A stretch of DNA of 64,000 bases. It comes from an uncultured Eubacteriales bacterium. GTDB lineage: Bacteria; Bacillota; Clostridia; Lachnospirales; Lachnospiraceae. Made by a program: the position numbers and the translations under genes. Each line of letters starts with the position of its first letter. Position 1 is the first letter of the stretch. The notes beneath the pieces are model-generated. The model made no database searches and was not told the origin of the DNA. It worked only from the letters and a program-made list of their open reading frames with translations. The DNA is taken from the NCBI GenBank assembly GCA_900548855.1, contig URMF01000006.1, positions 1-64,000 of the forward strand, in the 5' to 3' direction. Shown piece by piece: positions 1 to 8,561 of this stretch.

Positions 1-1
1 A

Positions 2-76
2 TTCCATGCTCGCATGAGAATCTGTGAACACGAAGCTGCGAATGATGCAGTGAACTGTAACTGTTTTGACAGATAG
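2..76 (+). CDS. Possible 3' end of an upstream gene (partial)
   Basis: An open frame enters from the window edge and stops with TAG 15 bases before prfA. It encodes 24 residues ending in CNCFDR and has three Cys. In related genomes prmC or a DUF1385 gene often lies just upstream of prfA, but this tail does not look like either. The frame could be chance. The function is unknown. Confidence 0.25.
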   Translation, partial: FHARMRICEHEAANDAVNCNCFDR

Positions 77-91
77 AATGGAGAAAATCAG

Positions 92-1165
92 ATGTTTGAT
101 AAACTGGAGGATTTGCTGATTCGGTTTGAAGAGATTATGGGCGAATTAAATGAGCCTGATGTCACAGCCAATCAGGAACGCTTCCGTGCCCTGATGAAGG
201 AGCAGAGTGATCTGACTCCGATCGTCGAGGCGTATCGGGAATATAAGAAGTGCAATCAGGATATCGAAGACAGCCTGATGATGCTGGACGAGGAAAATGA
301 TCCGGATATGCGCGAAATGTTAAAAGAGGAGTTAAACAGCGCAAAGACCCGTGTTTCGGAGCTGGAGGAGGAGCTGAAAATCCTGCTGCTTCCCAAGGAC
401 CCCAACGATGAGAAAAACGTTATCGTGGAAATTCGTGCGGGTGCGGGCGGCGACGAGGCGGCGCTGTTTGCAGCGGAAATTTATCGGATGTATGTGCGCT
501 ATGCAGAGCGTCAGCGTTGGCGGGTGGAGACGATGGACGTGGAAGAAATCGGCATCGGCGGCATGAAATATGTCAGCTTCATGATTTCCGGTCAGGGTGC
601 GTATTCGAGGCTCAAATATGAGAGCGGTGTGCATCGCGTGCAGCGTGTTCCGGAGACGGAGAGCGGCGGCAGAATCCACACCTCGACGATCACGGTTGCG
701 ATTATGCCGGAGGCAGAGGAGGTGGATTTTGAACTGGATATGAATGACTGTAAATTTGACGTGTTCCGTGCATCGGGAAATGGTGGACAGTGTGTCAATA
801 CAACGGACTCTGCGGTGCGGCTGACCCATATTCCTACCGGTATTGTCATTTCCTGCCAGGATGAAAAATCCCAGCTTAAAAATAAGGATAAGGCATTGAA
901 GGTGCTTCGTGCAAAACTTTACGATATGGAGCTGCAGAAAGCCCATGATGCAGAGGCGGAGCTTCGGAAGAGCCAGGTGGGAACCGGTGACCGTTCCGAG
1001 AAAATCCGTACCTACAATTTCCCACAGGGACGTGTGACAGACCATAGAATTAAGCTTACACTGCATAAGCTTGACCAGGTTATGAATGGAGATTTGGATG
1101 AGATTATTGACAGCCTGACTGCGGCGGACCAGGCAGCAAAGCTGGCGAAAATGCAGGAGGCTTAG
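92..1165 (+). CDS. prfA: Peptide chain release factor 1
   Basis: RF1 recognises UAA and UAG stop codons on the ribosome and triggers release of the finished peptide. At 357 residues it has normal length. The GGQ motif that enters the peptidyl-transferase centre is at residues 231-233 (SGNGGQCVN), and the codon-reading PxT tripeptide appears as PET at 187-189 (RVPETESGGR), as in Bacillus-type RF1 and unlike the SPF motif of RF2. An acidic coiled-coil domain fills residues 1-100. An RBS-like GGAGAAAA lies just upstream of the ATG. The first 1 kb is visibly richer in G+C than hisC, 15 bases downstream, which marks a change in composition at this border. The two genes may be cotranscribed. Confidence 0.98.
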   Translation: MFDKLEDLLIRFEEIMGELNEPDVTANQERFRALMKEQSDLTPIVEAYREYKKCNQDIEDSLMMLDEENDPDMREMLKEELNSAKTRVSELEEELKILLLPKDPNDEKNVIVEIRAGAGGDEAALFAAEIYRMYVRYAERQRWRVETMDVEEIGIGGMKYVSFMISGQGAYSRLKYESGVHRVQRVPETESGGRIHTSTITVAIMPEAEEVDFELDMNDCKFDVFRASGNGGQCVNTTDSAVRLTHIPTGIVISCQDEKSQLKNKDKALKVLRAKLYDMELQKAHDAEAELRKSQVGTGDRSEKIRTYNFPQGRVTDHRIKLTLHKLDQVMNGDLDEIIDSLTAADQAAKLAKMQEA

Positions 1166-1180
1166 GGGAGATAGTATAGT

Positions 1181-2227
1181 ATGAAAGCATGGGAGAAAAA
1201 TATACGAAAAGTAGTACCATATACACCGGGCGAACAGCCAACAGAGAAAGATGTCATCAAATTAAATACCAATGAGAATCCGTATCCGCCCTCTCCAATG
1301 GTAACGGAAATGCATCAGGAATTAGAACAGCTGCGCCTGTATCCCGCTCCGGATGCAAAGGAGCTGGTGGATGCCATTGCCGGGTATCACGGTATTGACC
1401 GTAAACAGGTGTTTGTAGGGGTCGGCTCAGATGATGTGCTGGCTATGTCTTTTTTAACTTTTTTTAATTCTGATAAACCAATTCTGTTTCCGGATATTAC
1501 ATACAGTTTTTATGATGTATGGGCAGAATTGTTCCGTATTCCATATGAAACGAAGGCACTGGATGATAATTTTTGTCTTATGGCAGAGGATTATTATGGA
1601 GAAAATGGAGGAGTGGTTTTCCCAAATCCAAACGCACCAACGGGGTTAGCAGTGGAGCTTTCCTTTATCAGAGAGGTGTTAGACCATAACCAGGATGTGA
1701 TTGTAATTGTAGACGAAGCATACATAGATTTTGGAGGAGAATCCGCATTAGCTTTATTAAAGGATTATGAGAATCTGCTGGTTGTCCGCACTTTTTCCAA
1801 ATCCCGTTCCATGGCAGGGCTTCGGATTGGATATGCAATGGGAAATGAGAATCTGATTCAGGCATTAAATAATGTGAAATACAGTTATAATTCTTATACA
1901 ATGAATTATCCATCCATTGTTCTGGGAGCCGCCAGCATAAAGGATGATGCATATTTCAAAAATACAGTATCAAAAGTAATTAAAACCAGAGAATGGTTTG
2001 AGAAAGAGCTTACCAGGCTTGGCTTTACTTATCCCCAATCCAGCTCTAATTTTGTGTTTGCAAGCCATAAAACAATTCCGGCAAAGGAAATCTTTGAAAA
2101 AGCAAAAGAAGAGAAGATATATGTCCGCTATTTTGATAAACCGAGAATTAATAATTATCTCCGTATTTCCATTGGTACAGATGAAGAGATGAAAGCCCTT
2201 GTGAAATTTTTGAAAAAACTTGTGTGA
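1181..2227 (+). CDS. hisC: Histidinol-phosphate aminotransferase
   Basis: This fold-type I PLP enzyme converts imidazole-acetol phosphate and glutamate to histidinol phosphate in histidine synthesis. It has 348 residues, the usual size. Visible motifs are NTNENPYPPSP near residue 30, NPNAPTG at 149-155, DEAY at 179-182 and the Schiff-base Lys207 in TFSKSRSMAGLRIG. A GGGGAG ribosome binding site precedes the ATG by a few bases. No other his gene lies in the window, so it stands apart from a histidine operon. Related family members can accept aromatic amino acids or L-threonine phosphate (CobD), but the N-terminal NENP block and length favour HisC. A long hairpin follows the stop codon. Confidence 0.9.
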   Translation: MKAWEKNIRKVVPYTPGEQPTEKDVIKLNTNENPYPPSPMVTEMHQELEQLRLYPAPDAKELVDAIAGYHGIDRKQVFVGVGSDDVLAMSFLTFFNSDKPILFPDITYSFYDVWAELFRIPYETKALDDNFCLMAEDYYGENGGVVFPNPNAPTGLAVELSFIREVLDHNQDVIVIVDEAYIDFGGESALALLKDYENLLVVRTFSKSRSMAGLRIGYAMGNENLIQALNNVKYSYNSYTMNYPSIVLGAASIKDDAYFKNTVSKVIKTREWFEKELTRLGFTYPQSSSNFVFASHKTIPAKEIFEKAKEEKIYVRYFDKPRINNYLRISIGTDEEMKALVKFLKKLV

Positions 2228-2287
2228 TATTTCATTTTTGTATACTTTACTTTTGTTAGAAGTATATGGAAAACCTTTCTTGACTAT

Positions 2288-2342
2288 AAGTGCCTGATTC
2301 GATATGATATGAGGGAACTCATACATGCCGGATTAGGCACTT
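2288..2342. terminator. Long near-perfect hairpin after hisC
   Basis: AAGTGCCTGATTCG at 2288 pairs with CGGATTAGGCACTT ending at 2342, with two G-U pairs. The stem continues through TATGAG/CTCATA to a GGAA loop, about 24 pairs in 55 bases. No T-run follows, so it may be a processing or attenuation structure and not a simple intrinsic terminator. The rest of 2228-2506 holds a small GGTAC/GTACC palindrome near 2355 and no other clear signal. Confidence 0.45.
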
Positions 2343-2506
2343 ATTCTATCTAAGGTACATATCGTACCATTATCATCCTATTCTAATTAAATGTGTAGCA
2401 GGGGATTTTTTCTTCTATCATATTTATAAGTATTCTTGTCTGAAGGACAGGTAGTGTGCTCTGTACTCAGTATAAACAGCAAAGGAATAAAAGGAGAAAA
2501 TATCTT

Positions 2507-3502
2507 ATGAATTATCAGGAATTTTTAATGTATATAAAGGATAATCTTGCAAAATATGTCGACCGTTTCCAGCATATAAGCCGGGAGGACGGATTGGACC
2601 CGGAGGATTTGAGCAGGGCAGATATGTATGAGGCGGAGCTTCATAAGGTTATGAAGAACAATGGCATTGTATTGGATGGAATTACACTTCGAAGGGCAGA
2701 TCAGTCTGTTAGTCCTAATATTTATTTGAATTCTTATTTTGAAAGTTATCAGATGGGGAAGCCAATGGCAGTCATTATGGAGGAACTGACAGTCAAATAC
2801 CAGAAATTAATGGAAGAAAATGACATCGAGATAGCAGATGTATATGACTTCAAATCTGTTAAAAGTGATATTGTGCTGCGGCTGGTAAATTATGAAAAAA
2901 ACCGGGAGATGTTGAAAACCTGTCCCCATAAGAAATTTTTAGATCTTGCGGTTACATTTCGCTATATTGCAAACAGAGACCAGCTGGGAATAGCCAGTTC
3001 TCTGATTTCCAACGAAGAATTTGAGCATTGGGGTATTGATATAGAAGCTTTGTATCAGATTGCCCTTTTCAATACCATGAGAGAGTTTCCATGGCATATG
3101 GATTCTCTGGCAAAGGTGATTGTAGACTGTATCCGAAGACGGATGCCGGAGGAAGCCACACAGGAATTGGAGGAAGAATTGACCGCTCTGGAACAGACAG
3201 AGAATGGGGTGAATATGTTTGTATTATCCAATGATTCTGGCATTAATGGGGCATCCAGTATTTTATATGATTCGGTTATCAGCAATTTTGCAAAGGTACA
3301 GGAATGTAATATTTTTATACTTCCCTCCAGTGTGCATGAGGTAATGCTGGTGCCGGAGACTGCTGAGACTGGTCCGGAGTTTTTAGAGGGATTGGTGAGG
3401 GAGGCAAACCAGAGCGCTGTGGGGCTGATTGATTTATTGTCAGACCATATCTATTATTATGATAAGGAGAAGGATCGAATTTTTATTTACGGACAGAATT
3501 GA
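2507..3502 (+). CDS. DUF5688 family protein
   Basis: This is a 331-residue soluble protein resembling the DUF5688 family of Lachnospiraceae, whose function is not known. The recognisable part is the C-terminal third: a stretch around NMFVLSNDSGINGAS, then FILPSSVHEVMLVP, then LLSDHIYYYDKEKDRIFIY. Longer starts exist upstream at 2456, but ATG 2507 is preceded by AAAGGAG at a good distance and gives the usual N-terminus MNYQEF. No signal peptide or membrane segment is visible. It stands alone, with a structured 280-base leader before it and the TetR gene promoter just after it. Confidence 0.75.
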   Translation: MNYQEFLMYIKDNLAKYVDRFQHISREDGLDPEDLSRADMYEAELHKVMKNNGIVLDGITLRRADQSVSPNIYLNSYFESYQMGKPMAVIMEELTVKYQKLMEENDIEIADVYDFKSVKSDIVLRLVNYEKNREMLKTCPHKKFLDLAVTFRYIANRDQLGIASSLISNEEFEHWGIDIEALYQIALFNTMREFPWHMDSLAKVIVDCIRRRMPEEATQELEEELTALEQTENGVNMFVLSNDSGINGASSILYDSVISNFAKVQECNIFILPSSVHEVMLVPETAETGPEFLEGLVREANQSAVGLIDLLSDHIYYYDKEKDRIFIYGQN

Positions 3503-3513
3503 ATGGATAAAAG

Positions 3514-3542
3514 TTGACAAAATTTATATCATGTCCTAAAAT
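3514..3542 (+). promoter_or_regulatory. Sigma-A promoter of the TetR-family gene
   Basis: TTGACA at 3514-3519 and TAAAAT at 3537-3542 are separated by 17 bases, a near-consensus promoter 43 bases before the ATG at 3585. Confidence 0.75.
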
Positions 3543-3550
3543 AAAAGCAA

Positions 3551-3566
3551 GTGAATAAAGATTCAC
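3551..3566. promoter_or_regulatory. Palindromic operator candidate
   Basis: GTGAAT-AAAG-ATTCAC is a perfect 6-base inverted repeat placed just after the -10 box and before the TetR-family gene. This is where an autorepressing TetR protein usually binds. Binding is inferred from position only. Confidence 0.45.
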
Positions 3567-3584
3567 AATTTGTGGGGGATACGT

Positions 3585-4184
3585 ATGAATAATAATTTTG
3601 TTAACAGAAAAGACCGAATTATTGCTTCTGCTATTGAAATTATCAGTGAAGCGGGTTTAGCTTCTCTTACTACGAAAAATCTTGCTATGAAAGAGAATAT
3701 GTCAGAATCTCTGCTTTATAGATACTTTGGGGGTATTGAAGAGGTATTAGTGGAGGTGATTGATACGTTTACTAAGTTTGACCATGGTATGATAGCAACG
3801 GTAGAAGCAAAGGAGATTCCACATTTTGAAAGAGTTTTAGAGCTGTTGGGAACTCTGAGTACATATTATGAGGGTTATTGCGAAATGGCTGCCATTGTAT
3901 TAAATTATGAAGAATTTCTCCATAATGTAAATACAAGGGAGGCTGTTGCCGAGTGTATTAAAATGCGGACAAATTTTGTCAGGAAGGAATTGAAGGCGGC
4001 AATGGAGGAGGGAGAGATTATAGATGTTTTCACTCCTGAAGAACTTTCCAACCTTCTGCTGGGAAGCCTGAACCGGGATTTATTGAACCGGAGAATTCAA
4101 AATGACAGCAAAACACATTCACAAGTGGCTATGGCTACTTTGAATAAGCTGGCGAGTTTGATTCGCATCAAAAAGGATTCATAA
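3585..4184 (+). CDS. TetR/AcrR family transcriptional regulator
   Basis: A 199-residue one-component regulator. The N-terminal DNA-binding domain is clear: RKDRIIASAIEIISEAG (8-24) followed by the helix-turn-helix around TTKNLAMKENMSESLLYRYF (29-48). The C-terminal ligand domain is not recognisable to a specific effector class. A start at 3570 is possible, but ATG 3585 follows a GGGGG ribosome binding site at the right distance. The promoter and a palindrome directly upstream suggest autoregulation. The response regulator and rarA follow on the same strand and may share the transcript. No efflux pump, the common TetR target, is adjacent. Confidence 0.88.
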   Translation: MNNNFVNRKDRIIASAIEIISEAGLASLTTKNLAMKENMSESLLYRYFGGIEEVLVEVIDTFTKFDHGMIATVEAKEIPHFERVLELLGTLSTYYEGYCEMAAIVLNYEEFLHNVNTREAVAECIKMRTNFVRKELKAAMEEGEIIDVFTPEELSNLLLGSLNRDLLNRRIQNDSKTHSQVAMATLNKLASLIRIKKDS

Positions 4185-4236
4185 AACCAGATGCGGATGC
4201 AGAGAGATAATATGTACAAATGATTTGGAGGATTCT

Positions 4237-4644
4237 ATGAGAGTATTAATTGCGGATGATGATTTTGCAAACAGGAGATTGTTAGAGAAAATCTTTAACA
4301 GATATGGAGAAGTGGTTTCGGTGGACAATGGTATGTCCGCAGTGGAGGAGGCTGTTAAAGGGATAGAAGAAAGGCAGATGTTTGATTTAATCTGCTTAGA
4401 TATCATGATGACCAGGCTGGATGGATATAAAGCATTAGAAGCCATTCGGGAAGCGGAGAAAAAATATGCCATACTGGAAGAAAATCAGGCAAAGGTTATG
4501 ATGATTAGTGCATTAGATGAGGTGGTTTTAGACAGTATACAGGTCTGTAGTGATTATAATGCATATATTTGTAAACCGATTATGCTGGACAAATTTGAAA
4601 AGTTATTAGATAAGATGGGATTCCAAAAACAAGAAAATTCGTAG
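4237..4644 (+). CDS. Single-domain response regulator (CheY-like)
   Basis: The protein has 135 residues and is a receiver domain only, with no output domain. All phosphorylation residues are present: acidic Asp7 and Asp8 (IADDD), phosphoacceptor Asp55 (ICLDIMM), Ser91 and Lys113 (YICKPIM). It can therefore be phosphorylated, but it must act through protein partners. A TTG at 4225 is in frame, but it lies on the ribosome binding site TTGGAGG, so ATG 4237 is the start. No histidine kinase gene lies in the window. It sits between a TetR regulator and rarA. Confidence 0.9.
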   Translation: MRVLIADDDFANRRLLEKIFNRYGEVVSVDNGMSAVEEAVKGIEERQMFDLICLDIMMTRLDGYKALEAIREAEKKYAILEENQAKVMMISALDEVVLDSIQVCSDYNAYICKPIMLDKFEKLLDKMGFQKQENS

Positions 4645-4658
4645 TAGAGGATAATTTC

Positions 4659-6005
4659 ATGGATTTATTTGAATATATGCGGGAAACAAATATGGAAAAA
4701 GAATCGCCCTTAGCAAAGAGATTACGACCAACAACCCTTGATGAGGTTGTTGGTCAAAAACATATTATAGGGGAAGATAAGCAGCACATAGTGGGAAAGG
4801 ACAAGCTTTTGTATCGTGCGATTAAAGCAGATAAGCTCAGCTCCATCATTTTCTATGGTCCACCGGGAACCGGCAAGACAACTCTGGCTATGGTGATTGC
4901 TAATACCACCAGTTCTGTTTTTACTTCTTTGAATGCAACCACCGCAGGAAAGAAGGATATGGAAGCAGTGGTTCAGGAGGCTAAGGATAATTACGGAATG
5001 TATCAGAAGAAAACTATATTGTTTGTGGATGAGATACACCGGTTTAATAAGGCACAGCAGGATTATCTGCTTCCCTTTGTGGAAGACGGGACAATTGTTT
5101 TGATAGGCGCCACTACAGAAAATCCATATTTTGAGGTGAATGGAGCCTTAATTTCCAGGTCCCATATTTTCCGGTTGGAATTATTGGAGAAAGAAGACAT
5201 AAAAACTCTGATAAAGCGTGCAGTATATGATACGGAAAAGGGAATGGGTTCTTATCATGCAGAAATTGATGAAGAGGCGCTGGATTTTCTGGCAGATATG
5301 AGCGAAGGGGATGCCAGAAGTGCACTGAATGCCGTTGAACTGGGTGTTCTGACCACAAAACCGGGGGAAGATGGGAAAATTCACATTACACTTTCCGTGG
5401 CAGAGGAATGTATTCAGCGGAGGGCAGTGAAATATGATAAGGATGGTGACAACCATTATGATACGATTTCAGCCTTTATCAAGAGCATGCGGGGCTCTGA
5501 CCCGGATGCGGCGGTTTACTATCTCGCAAAAATGTTGGAGGCCGGAGAAAGTGTGACATTTATTGCCAGACGGATTATGATATGTGCATGCGAGGATGTA
5601 GGGATAGCAGACCCCCAGGCGATACAGGTTGCAGTGGCGTGCGCCCAGGCTGTGGAGAGAATCGGTATGCCGGAAGCACAGCTGGTTTTAGCAAATGCAG
5701 CATTGTATGTGGCAGGAGCTCCAAAATCCAATGCGGTGACAAATGCAATTTTTGATGCGCTTGAAACGGTCAAAAACCGGAAGGCAGGTCCTGTTCCGCC
5801 TCACCTTTGCGATACACATTATAAAGGTGCAAAAGAGCTAGGATATACAGGGTATCTTTATCCCCATGATTATCCGGATAATTTTGTGAAACAGCAGTAT
5901 CTGCCGGATGCGATTAAGGATGCAAGATTTTATCATCCTACAGAGAATGGATATGAGAAGCATGTAAAAGAACGACTGCAGGATTTATATGGGGAGGAAT
6001 ATTAG
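4659..6005 (+). CDS. rarA: Replication-associated recombination protein A (AAA+ ATPase)
   Basis: RarA (MgsA) is an AAA+ ATPase related to clamp loaders that acts at stalled replication forks. It has 448 residues, the normal length. Walker A is GPPGTGKTT at residues 67-75 and Walker B is DEIHRF from 124. Sensor motifs around IGATTENPYFEVN and SEGDARSALNAVE and the C-terminal region with CDTHYKGAKELGY follow the family pattern. It starts 14 bases after the response regulator and is followed after six bases by a small membrane protein gene, so the three may form one operon. Confidence 0.95.
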   Translation: MDLFEYMRETNMEKESPLAKRLRPTTLDEVVGQKHIIGEDKQHIVGKDKLLYRAIKADKLSSIIFYGPPGTGKTTLAMVIANTTSSVFTSLNATTAGKKDMEAVVQEAKDNYGMYQKKTILFVDEIHRFNKAQQDYLLPFVEDGTIVLIGATTENPYFEVNGALISRSHIFRLELLEKEDIKTLIKRAVYDTEKGMGSYHAEIDEEALDFLADMSEGDARSALNAVELGVLTTKPGEDGKIHITLSVAEECIQRRAVKYDKDGDNHYDTISAFIKSMRGSDPDAAVYYLAKMLEAGESVTFIARRIMICACEDVGIADPQAIQVAVACAQAVERIGMPEAQLVLANAALYVAGAPKSNAVTNAIFDALETVKNRKAGPVPPHLCDTHYKGAKELGYTGYLYPHDYPDNFVKQQYLPDAIKDARFYHPTENGYEKHVKERLQDLYGEEY

Positions 6006-6011
6006 ACTGTT

Positions 6012-6245
6012 ATGAAGAGAGTAAGACAGATTGTGGCATGGCTCACAATTCTTGTAATTATCGGATTGATTATCGGTACCGTTATCTGTGCTGTAACAGG
6101 CAGTAAATATTTTTATGGAATGCTGTTTCTGGCATTGGCAGTACCGGTAGTATTGTGGGTATTTATGTGGTTTACGCATTTAATTCATGGGGATTCCGAG
6201 GTAATACCAGAGGAAGATTTAAAGAAGTCGGAGCAGGAAAAATAA
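6012..6245 (+). CDS. Small two-helix membrane protein
   Basis: This 77-residue protein has two hydrophobic segments, about residues 9-30 (VAWLTILVIIGLIIG) and 36-58 (FYGMLFLALAVPVVLWVFMW), and a charged C-terminal tail ending in KKSEQEK. It starts six bases after the rarA stop, which argues that it is a real translated gene. The function is unknown; the family is not one I can name. Confidence 0.7.
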   Translation: MKRVRQIVAWLTILVIIGLIIGTVICAVTGSKYFYGMLFLALAVPVVLWVFMWFTHLIHGDSEVIPEEDLKKSEQEK

Positions 6246-6264
6246 AGGATACAGAAAAAGGGGA

Positions 6265-6288
6265 ACGGAGCCAGTAAACTGGCTCCGT
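6265..6288. terminator. Perfect 10-bp hairpin after the rarA group
   Basis: ACGGAGCCAG-TAAA-CTGGCTCCGT is a perfect stem 20 bases after the stop of the small membrane protein gene. On the + strand no T-run follows. On the other strand a CCCCTTTTT tract would follow, but no gene reads in from there. Confidence 0.5.
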
Positions 6289-6341
6289 AAATAGGGGAGG
6301 ATAAAGTATTATCGGATTCCCTAAGCTTAGAGAATCGTTTC

Positions 6342-6390
6342 CACAAAATCAACAGTTACCAGCTGATATCTGCTACCGGTTGATTTTGTG
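6342..6390. repeat. 12-bp inverted repeat
   Basis: CACAAAATCAAC at 6342-6353 is repeated inverted as GTTGATTTTGTG at 6379-6390 with a 25-base loop, followed by ATATTTTAATT. It could be a weak terminator or a regulatory stem. It lies between the first hairpin and the SEC-C gene promoter. Confidence 0.5.
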
Positions 6391-6433
6391 ATATTTTAAT
6401 TATGTCCCGTTTTCACACTTTTATACATGCAAC

Positions 6434-6462
6434 TTGAAAAAAAGATTATGCTTTGCTATAAT
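6434..6462 (+). promoter_or_regulatory. Sigma-A promoter of the SEC-C/gltX pair
   Basis: TTGAAA at 6434-6439 and the perfect -10 box TATAAT at 6457-6462 are 17 bases apart, 68 bases before the SEC-C gene ATG. Confidence 0.8.
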
Positions 6463-6530
6463 CTAGCTTGTTATATACCAAATGTATAACATAGAATTCA
6501 TTATATTTTGTAAAAGGATGGTAAAAACAA

Positions 6531-7037
6531 ATGAGTTTACTAAAAGATTGGCGCGAATATGCATATGGACAGATGGATGACAGAACGCCTCAGGGAAGAC
6601 AGTTCTGGCTGAATTATTTTGGAGTAGAGCAGGGAATTTATAAGCAGCTGTTATCAAATCCGGATGAGGTTGTGAAAGGCACGGTGAAAGAACTGGCAGA
6701 AAAATATGACACTACAGTCCAGCTTATGACAGGATTTTTAGACGGTATTGATGACAGCCTGAAGACATCCAATAATCTGGAAGAGTTGGAAGAGGATACA
6801 GAGGTTTCTTTGGATTTTGATTTGGAGAGTCTCTACAGAAATATGGTGGGTTGTGATGCAAACTGGCTCTATGAGTTAGAGGAATGGAAAGAACTTATAC
6901 CAGAGGATAGAAGAAAAGAGCTCTATAAAATTGAAAAGAGTTCCAAGACAGTTGTAAAGCCGCCTAAGATTGGAAGAAATGATCCATGTCCTTGTGGAAG
7001 TGGACGTAAATATAAGCAATGCTGTGGTAAGAATTAG
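6531..7037 (+). CDS. SEC-C motif protein
   Basis: A 168-residue protein ending in a SEC-C zinc-binding motif, DPCPCGSGRKYKQCC, with Cys153, Cys155, Cys164 and Cys165. This motif is best known from the C-terminus of SecA but also occurs in many unrelated proteins. The N-terminal 145 residues are acidic and helical with no domain I can name. A good promoter and the AAAAGGATGG ribosome binding site support it. gltX starts 55 bases after its stop, so they are probably cotranscribed. The function is unknown. Confidence 0.8.
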   Translation: MSLLKDWREYAYGQMDDRTPQGRQFWLNYFGVEQGIYKQLLSNPDEVVKGTVKELAEKYDTTVQLMTGFLDGIDDSLKTSNNLEELEEDTEVSLDFDLESLYRNMVGCDANWLYELEEWKELIPEDRRKELYKIEKSSKTVVKPPKIGRNDPCPCGSGRKYKQCCGKN

Positions 7038-7092
7038 CCAATCTGGAATTAAAAGTAGAACAGATAGAAAGAAACTGAAAATGAGGGAAAGT

Positions 7093-8553
7093 ATGGGTAA
7101 AATAAGAACCAGATTTGCACCGAGCCCAACAGGAAGAATGCATGTGGGTAATTTGAGAACGGCATTATATGCCTATTTGGTAGCAAAGCATGAAAATGGA
7201 GATTTTATATTAAGAATAGAGGATACAGACCAGGAGAGATATCAGGAAGGTGCAGTAGATATTATTTACCGCACTATGAAGGGAACCGGTCTGATTCATG
7301 ATGAGGGTCCCGATAAGGATGGCGGTGTCGGTCCCTATGTACAGAGTGAACGGCAGGAGCAGGGAATCTACCTTCAGTATGCAAAGGAATTAATTGATAA
7401 AGGAGAGGCATATTACTGTTTTTGTGACAAGGAGCGTCTTGATAACTTACAGGAAGAGGTTGTGGATGGAAAGTCTGTGCGCAGGTATGACAAACATTGT
7501 CTCCATCTGAGCAAGGAGGAGATAGAGGCAAAGCTGGCAGCTGGTCTTCCGTATGTTATCCGCCAGAATGTTCCGCTGGAGGGCGAGACCAGCTTTGAGG
7601 ATGAGCTTTATGGAACGATAACGGTACCAAATCAGGAATTAGATGACATGATTCTGATTAAATCAGATGGATATCCTACCTATAATTTTGCAAATGTGGT
7701 GGATGATCATTTGATGGGAATTACACATGTGGTAAGGGGACAGGAATATTTATCTTCTTCACCAAAGTATAACCGTTTATATCAGGCATTTGGATGGGAG
7801 ATTCCTGTATATATCCATTGTCCGACCATTACCAATGAAGAGCACCAGAAGCTGTCCAAGCGGAGTGGACATTCCTCCTATGAGGATTTACTAAATCAGG
7901 GCTTTTTAACAGAGGCAATCGTTAATTTTGTTGCGCTTCTTGGCTGGAGCCCGGAGGATAACCAGGAAATTTTTTCACTGGATGAGCTTGTTAAGGTGTT
8001 TGACTATCATCATATTTCCAAATCCCCAGCTGTCTTTGATATGGTAAAGCTGCGCTGGATGAATGGCGAATATCTTAAGAAGATGGATTTTGATAGATTT
8101 AAGGAAATGGCACTTCCGTACGTGAAGGAGATCATTACAAGGGATGTCAAAATTGATGAGATATTAGAGCTTGTTAAGACCCGTATTGAGGTTTTTCCGG
8201 ATATTAAGGAGCATATTGACTTTTTTGAGGAGCTTCCGGATTATGATATAGCAATGTATACCCACAAAAAGATGAAGACGAACAGTGAAAATTCTCTGGA
8301 AATTCTACAGGAGGAATATGAGATTTTAAAGAATGTGGACGACTGGTCTGTGGACACTCTTCACGATACATTGATGGAGTATATAGCCAAAAAGGAGATT
8401 AAAAATGGAACCGGTTTATGGCCGGTGCGTACCGCTGTGTCCGGTAAGCAGATGACACCGGGCGGAGCCTTTGAGATTATGGATATTCTTGGAAAAGAAG
8501 AGTCTTTAAGGCGTATTCAAATTGGAATTGATAAGTTAGAAAAAGTAAAATGA
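7093..8553 (+). CDS. gltX: Glutamyl-tRNA synthetase
   Basis: This class I aminoacyl-tRNA synthetase charges tRNA-Glu (and, in many Gram-positive bacteria, tRNA-Gln for later amidation). The protein has 486 residues. The HIGH signature is HVGN at 17-20 (PSPTGRMHVGN) and the KMSKS signature is KLSKR at 253-257. The frame is open back to 6970, inside the SEC-C gene, but the family N-terminus begins at MGKIRTRFAPSPTG and a GAGGGA ribosome binding site sits just before ATG 7093. The C-terminal anticodon-binding domain is complete. A foldback element with a terminator-like stem follows the stop. Confidence 0.96.
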   Translation: MGKIRTRFAPSPTGRMHVGNLRTALYAYLVAKHENGDFILRIEDTDQERYQEGAVDIIYRTMKGTGLIHDEGPDKDGGVGPYVQSERQEQGIYLQYAKELIDKGEAYYCFCDKERLDNLQEEVVDGKSVRRYDKHCLHLSKEEIEAKLAAGLPYVIRQNVPLEGETSFEDELYGTITVPNQELDDMILIKSDGYPTYNFANVVDDHLMGITHVVRGQEYLSSSPKYNRLYQAFGWEIPVYIHCPTITNEEHQKLSKRSGHSSYEDLLNQGFLTEAIVNFVALLGWSPEDNQEIFSLDELVKVFDYHHISKSPAVFDMVKLRWMNGEYLKKMDFDRFKEMALPYVKEIITRDVKIDEILELVKTRIEVFPDIKEHIDFFEELPDYDIAMYTHKKMKTNSENSLEILQEEYEILKNVDDWSVDTLHDTLMEYIAKKEIKNGTGLWPVRTAVSGKQMTPGGAFEIMDILGKEESLRRIQIGIDKLEKVK

Positions 8554-8561
8554 TATAACCC

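Noticed and set aside
332..1066. 244-residue open frame on the minus strand
   Set aside because: It lies wholly inside prfA, has no ribosome binding site and shows no domain; it is a shadow of prfA codon use.
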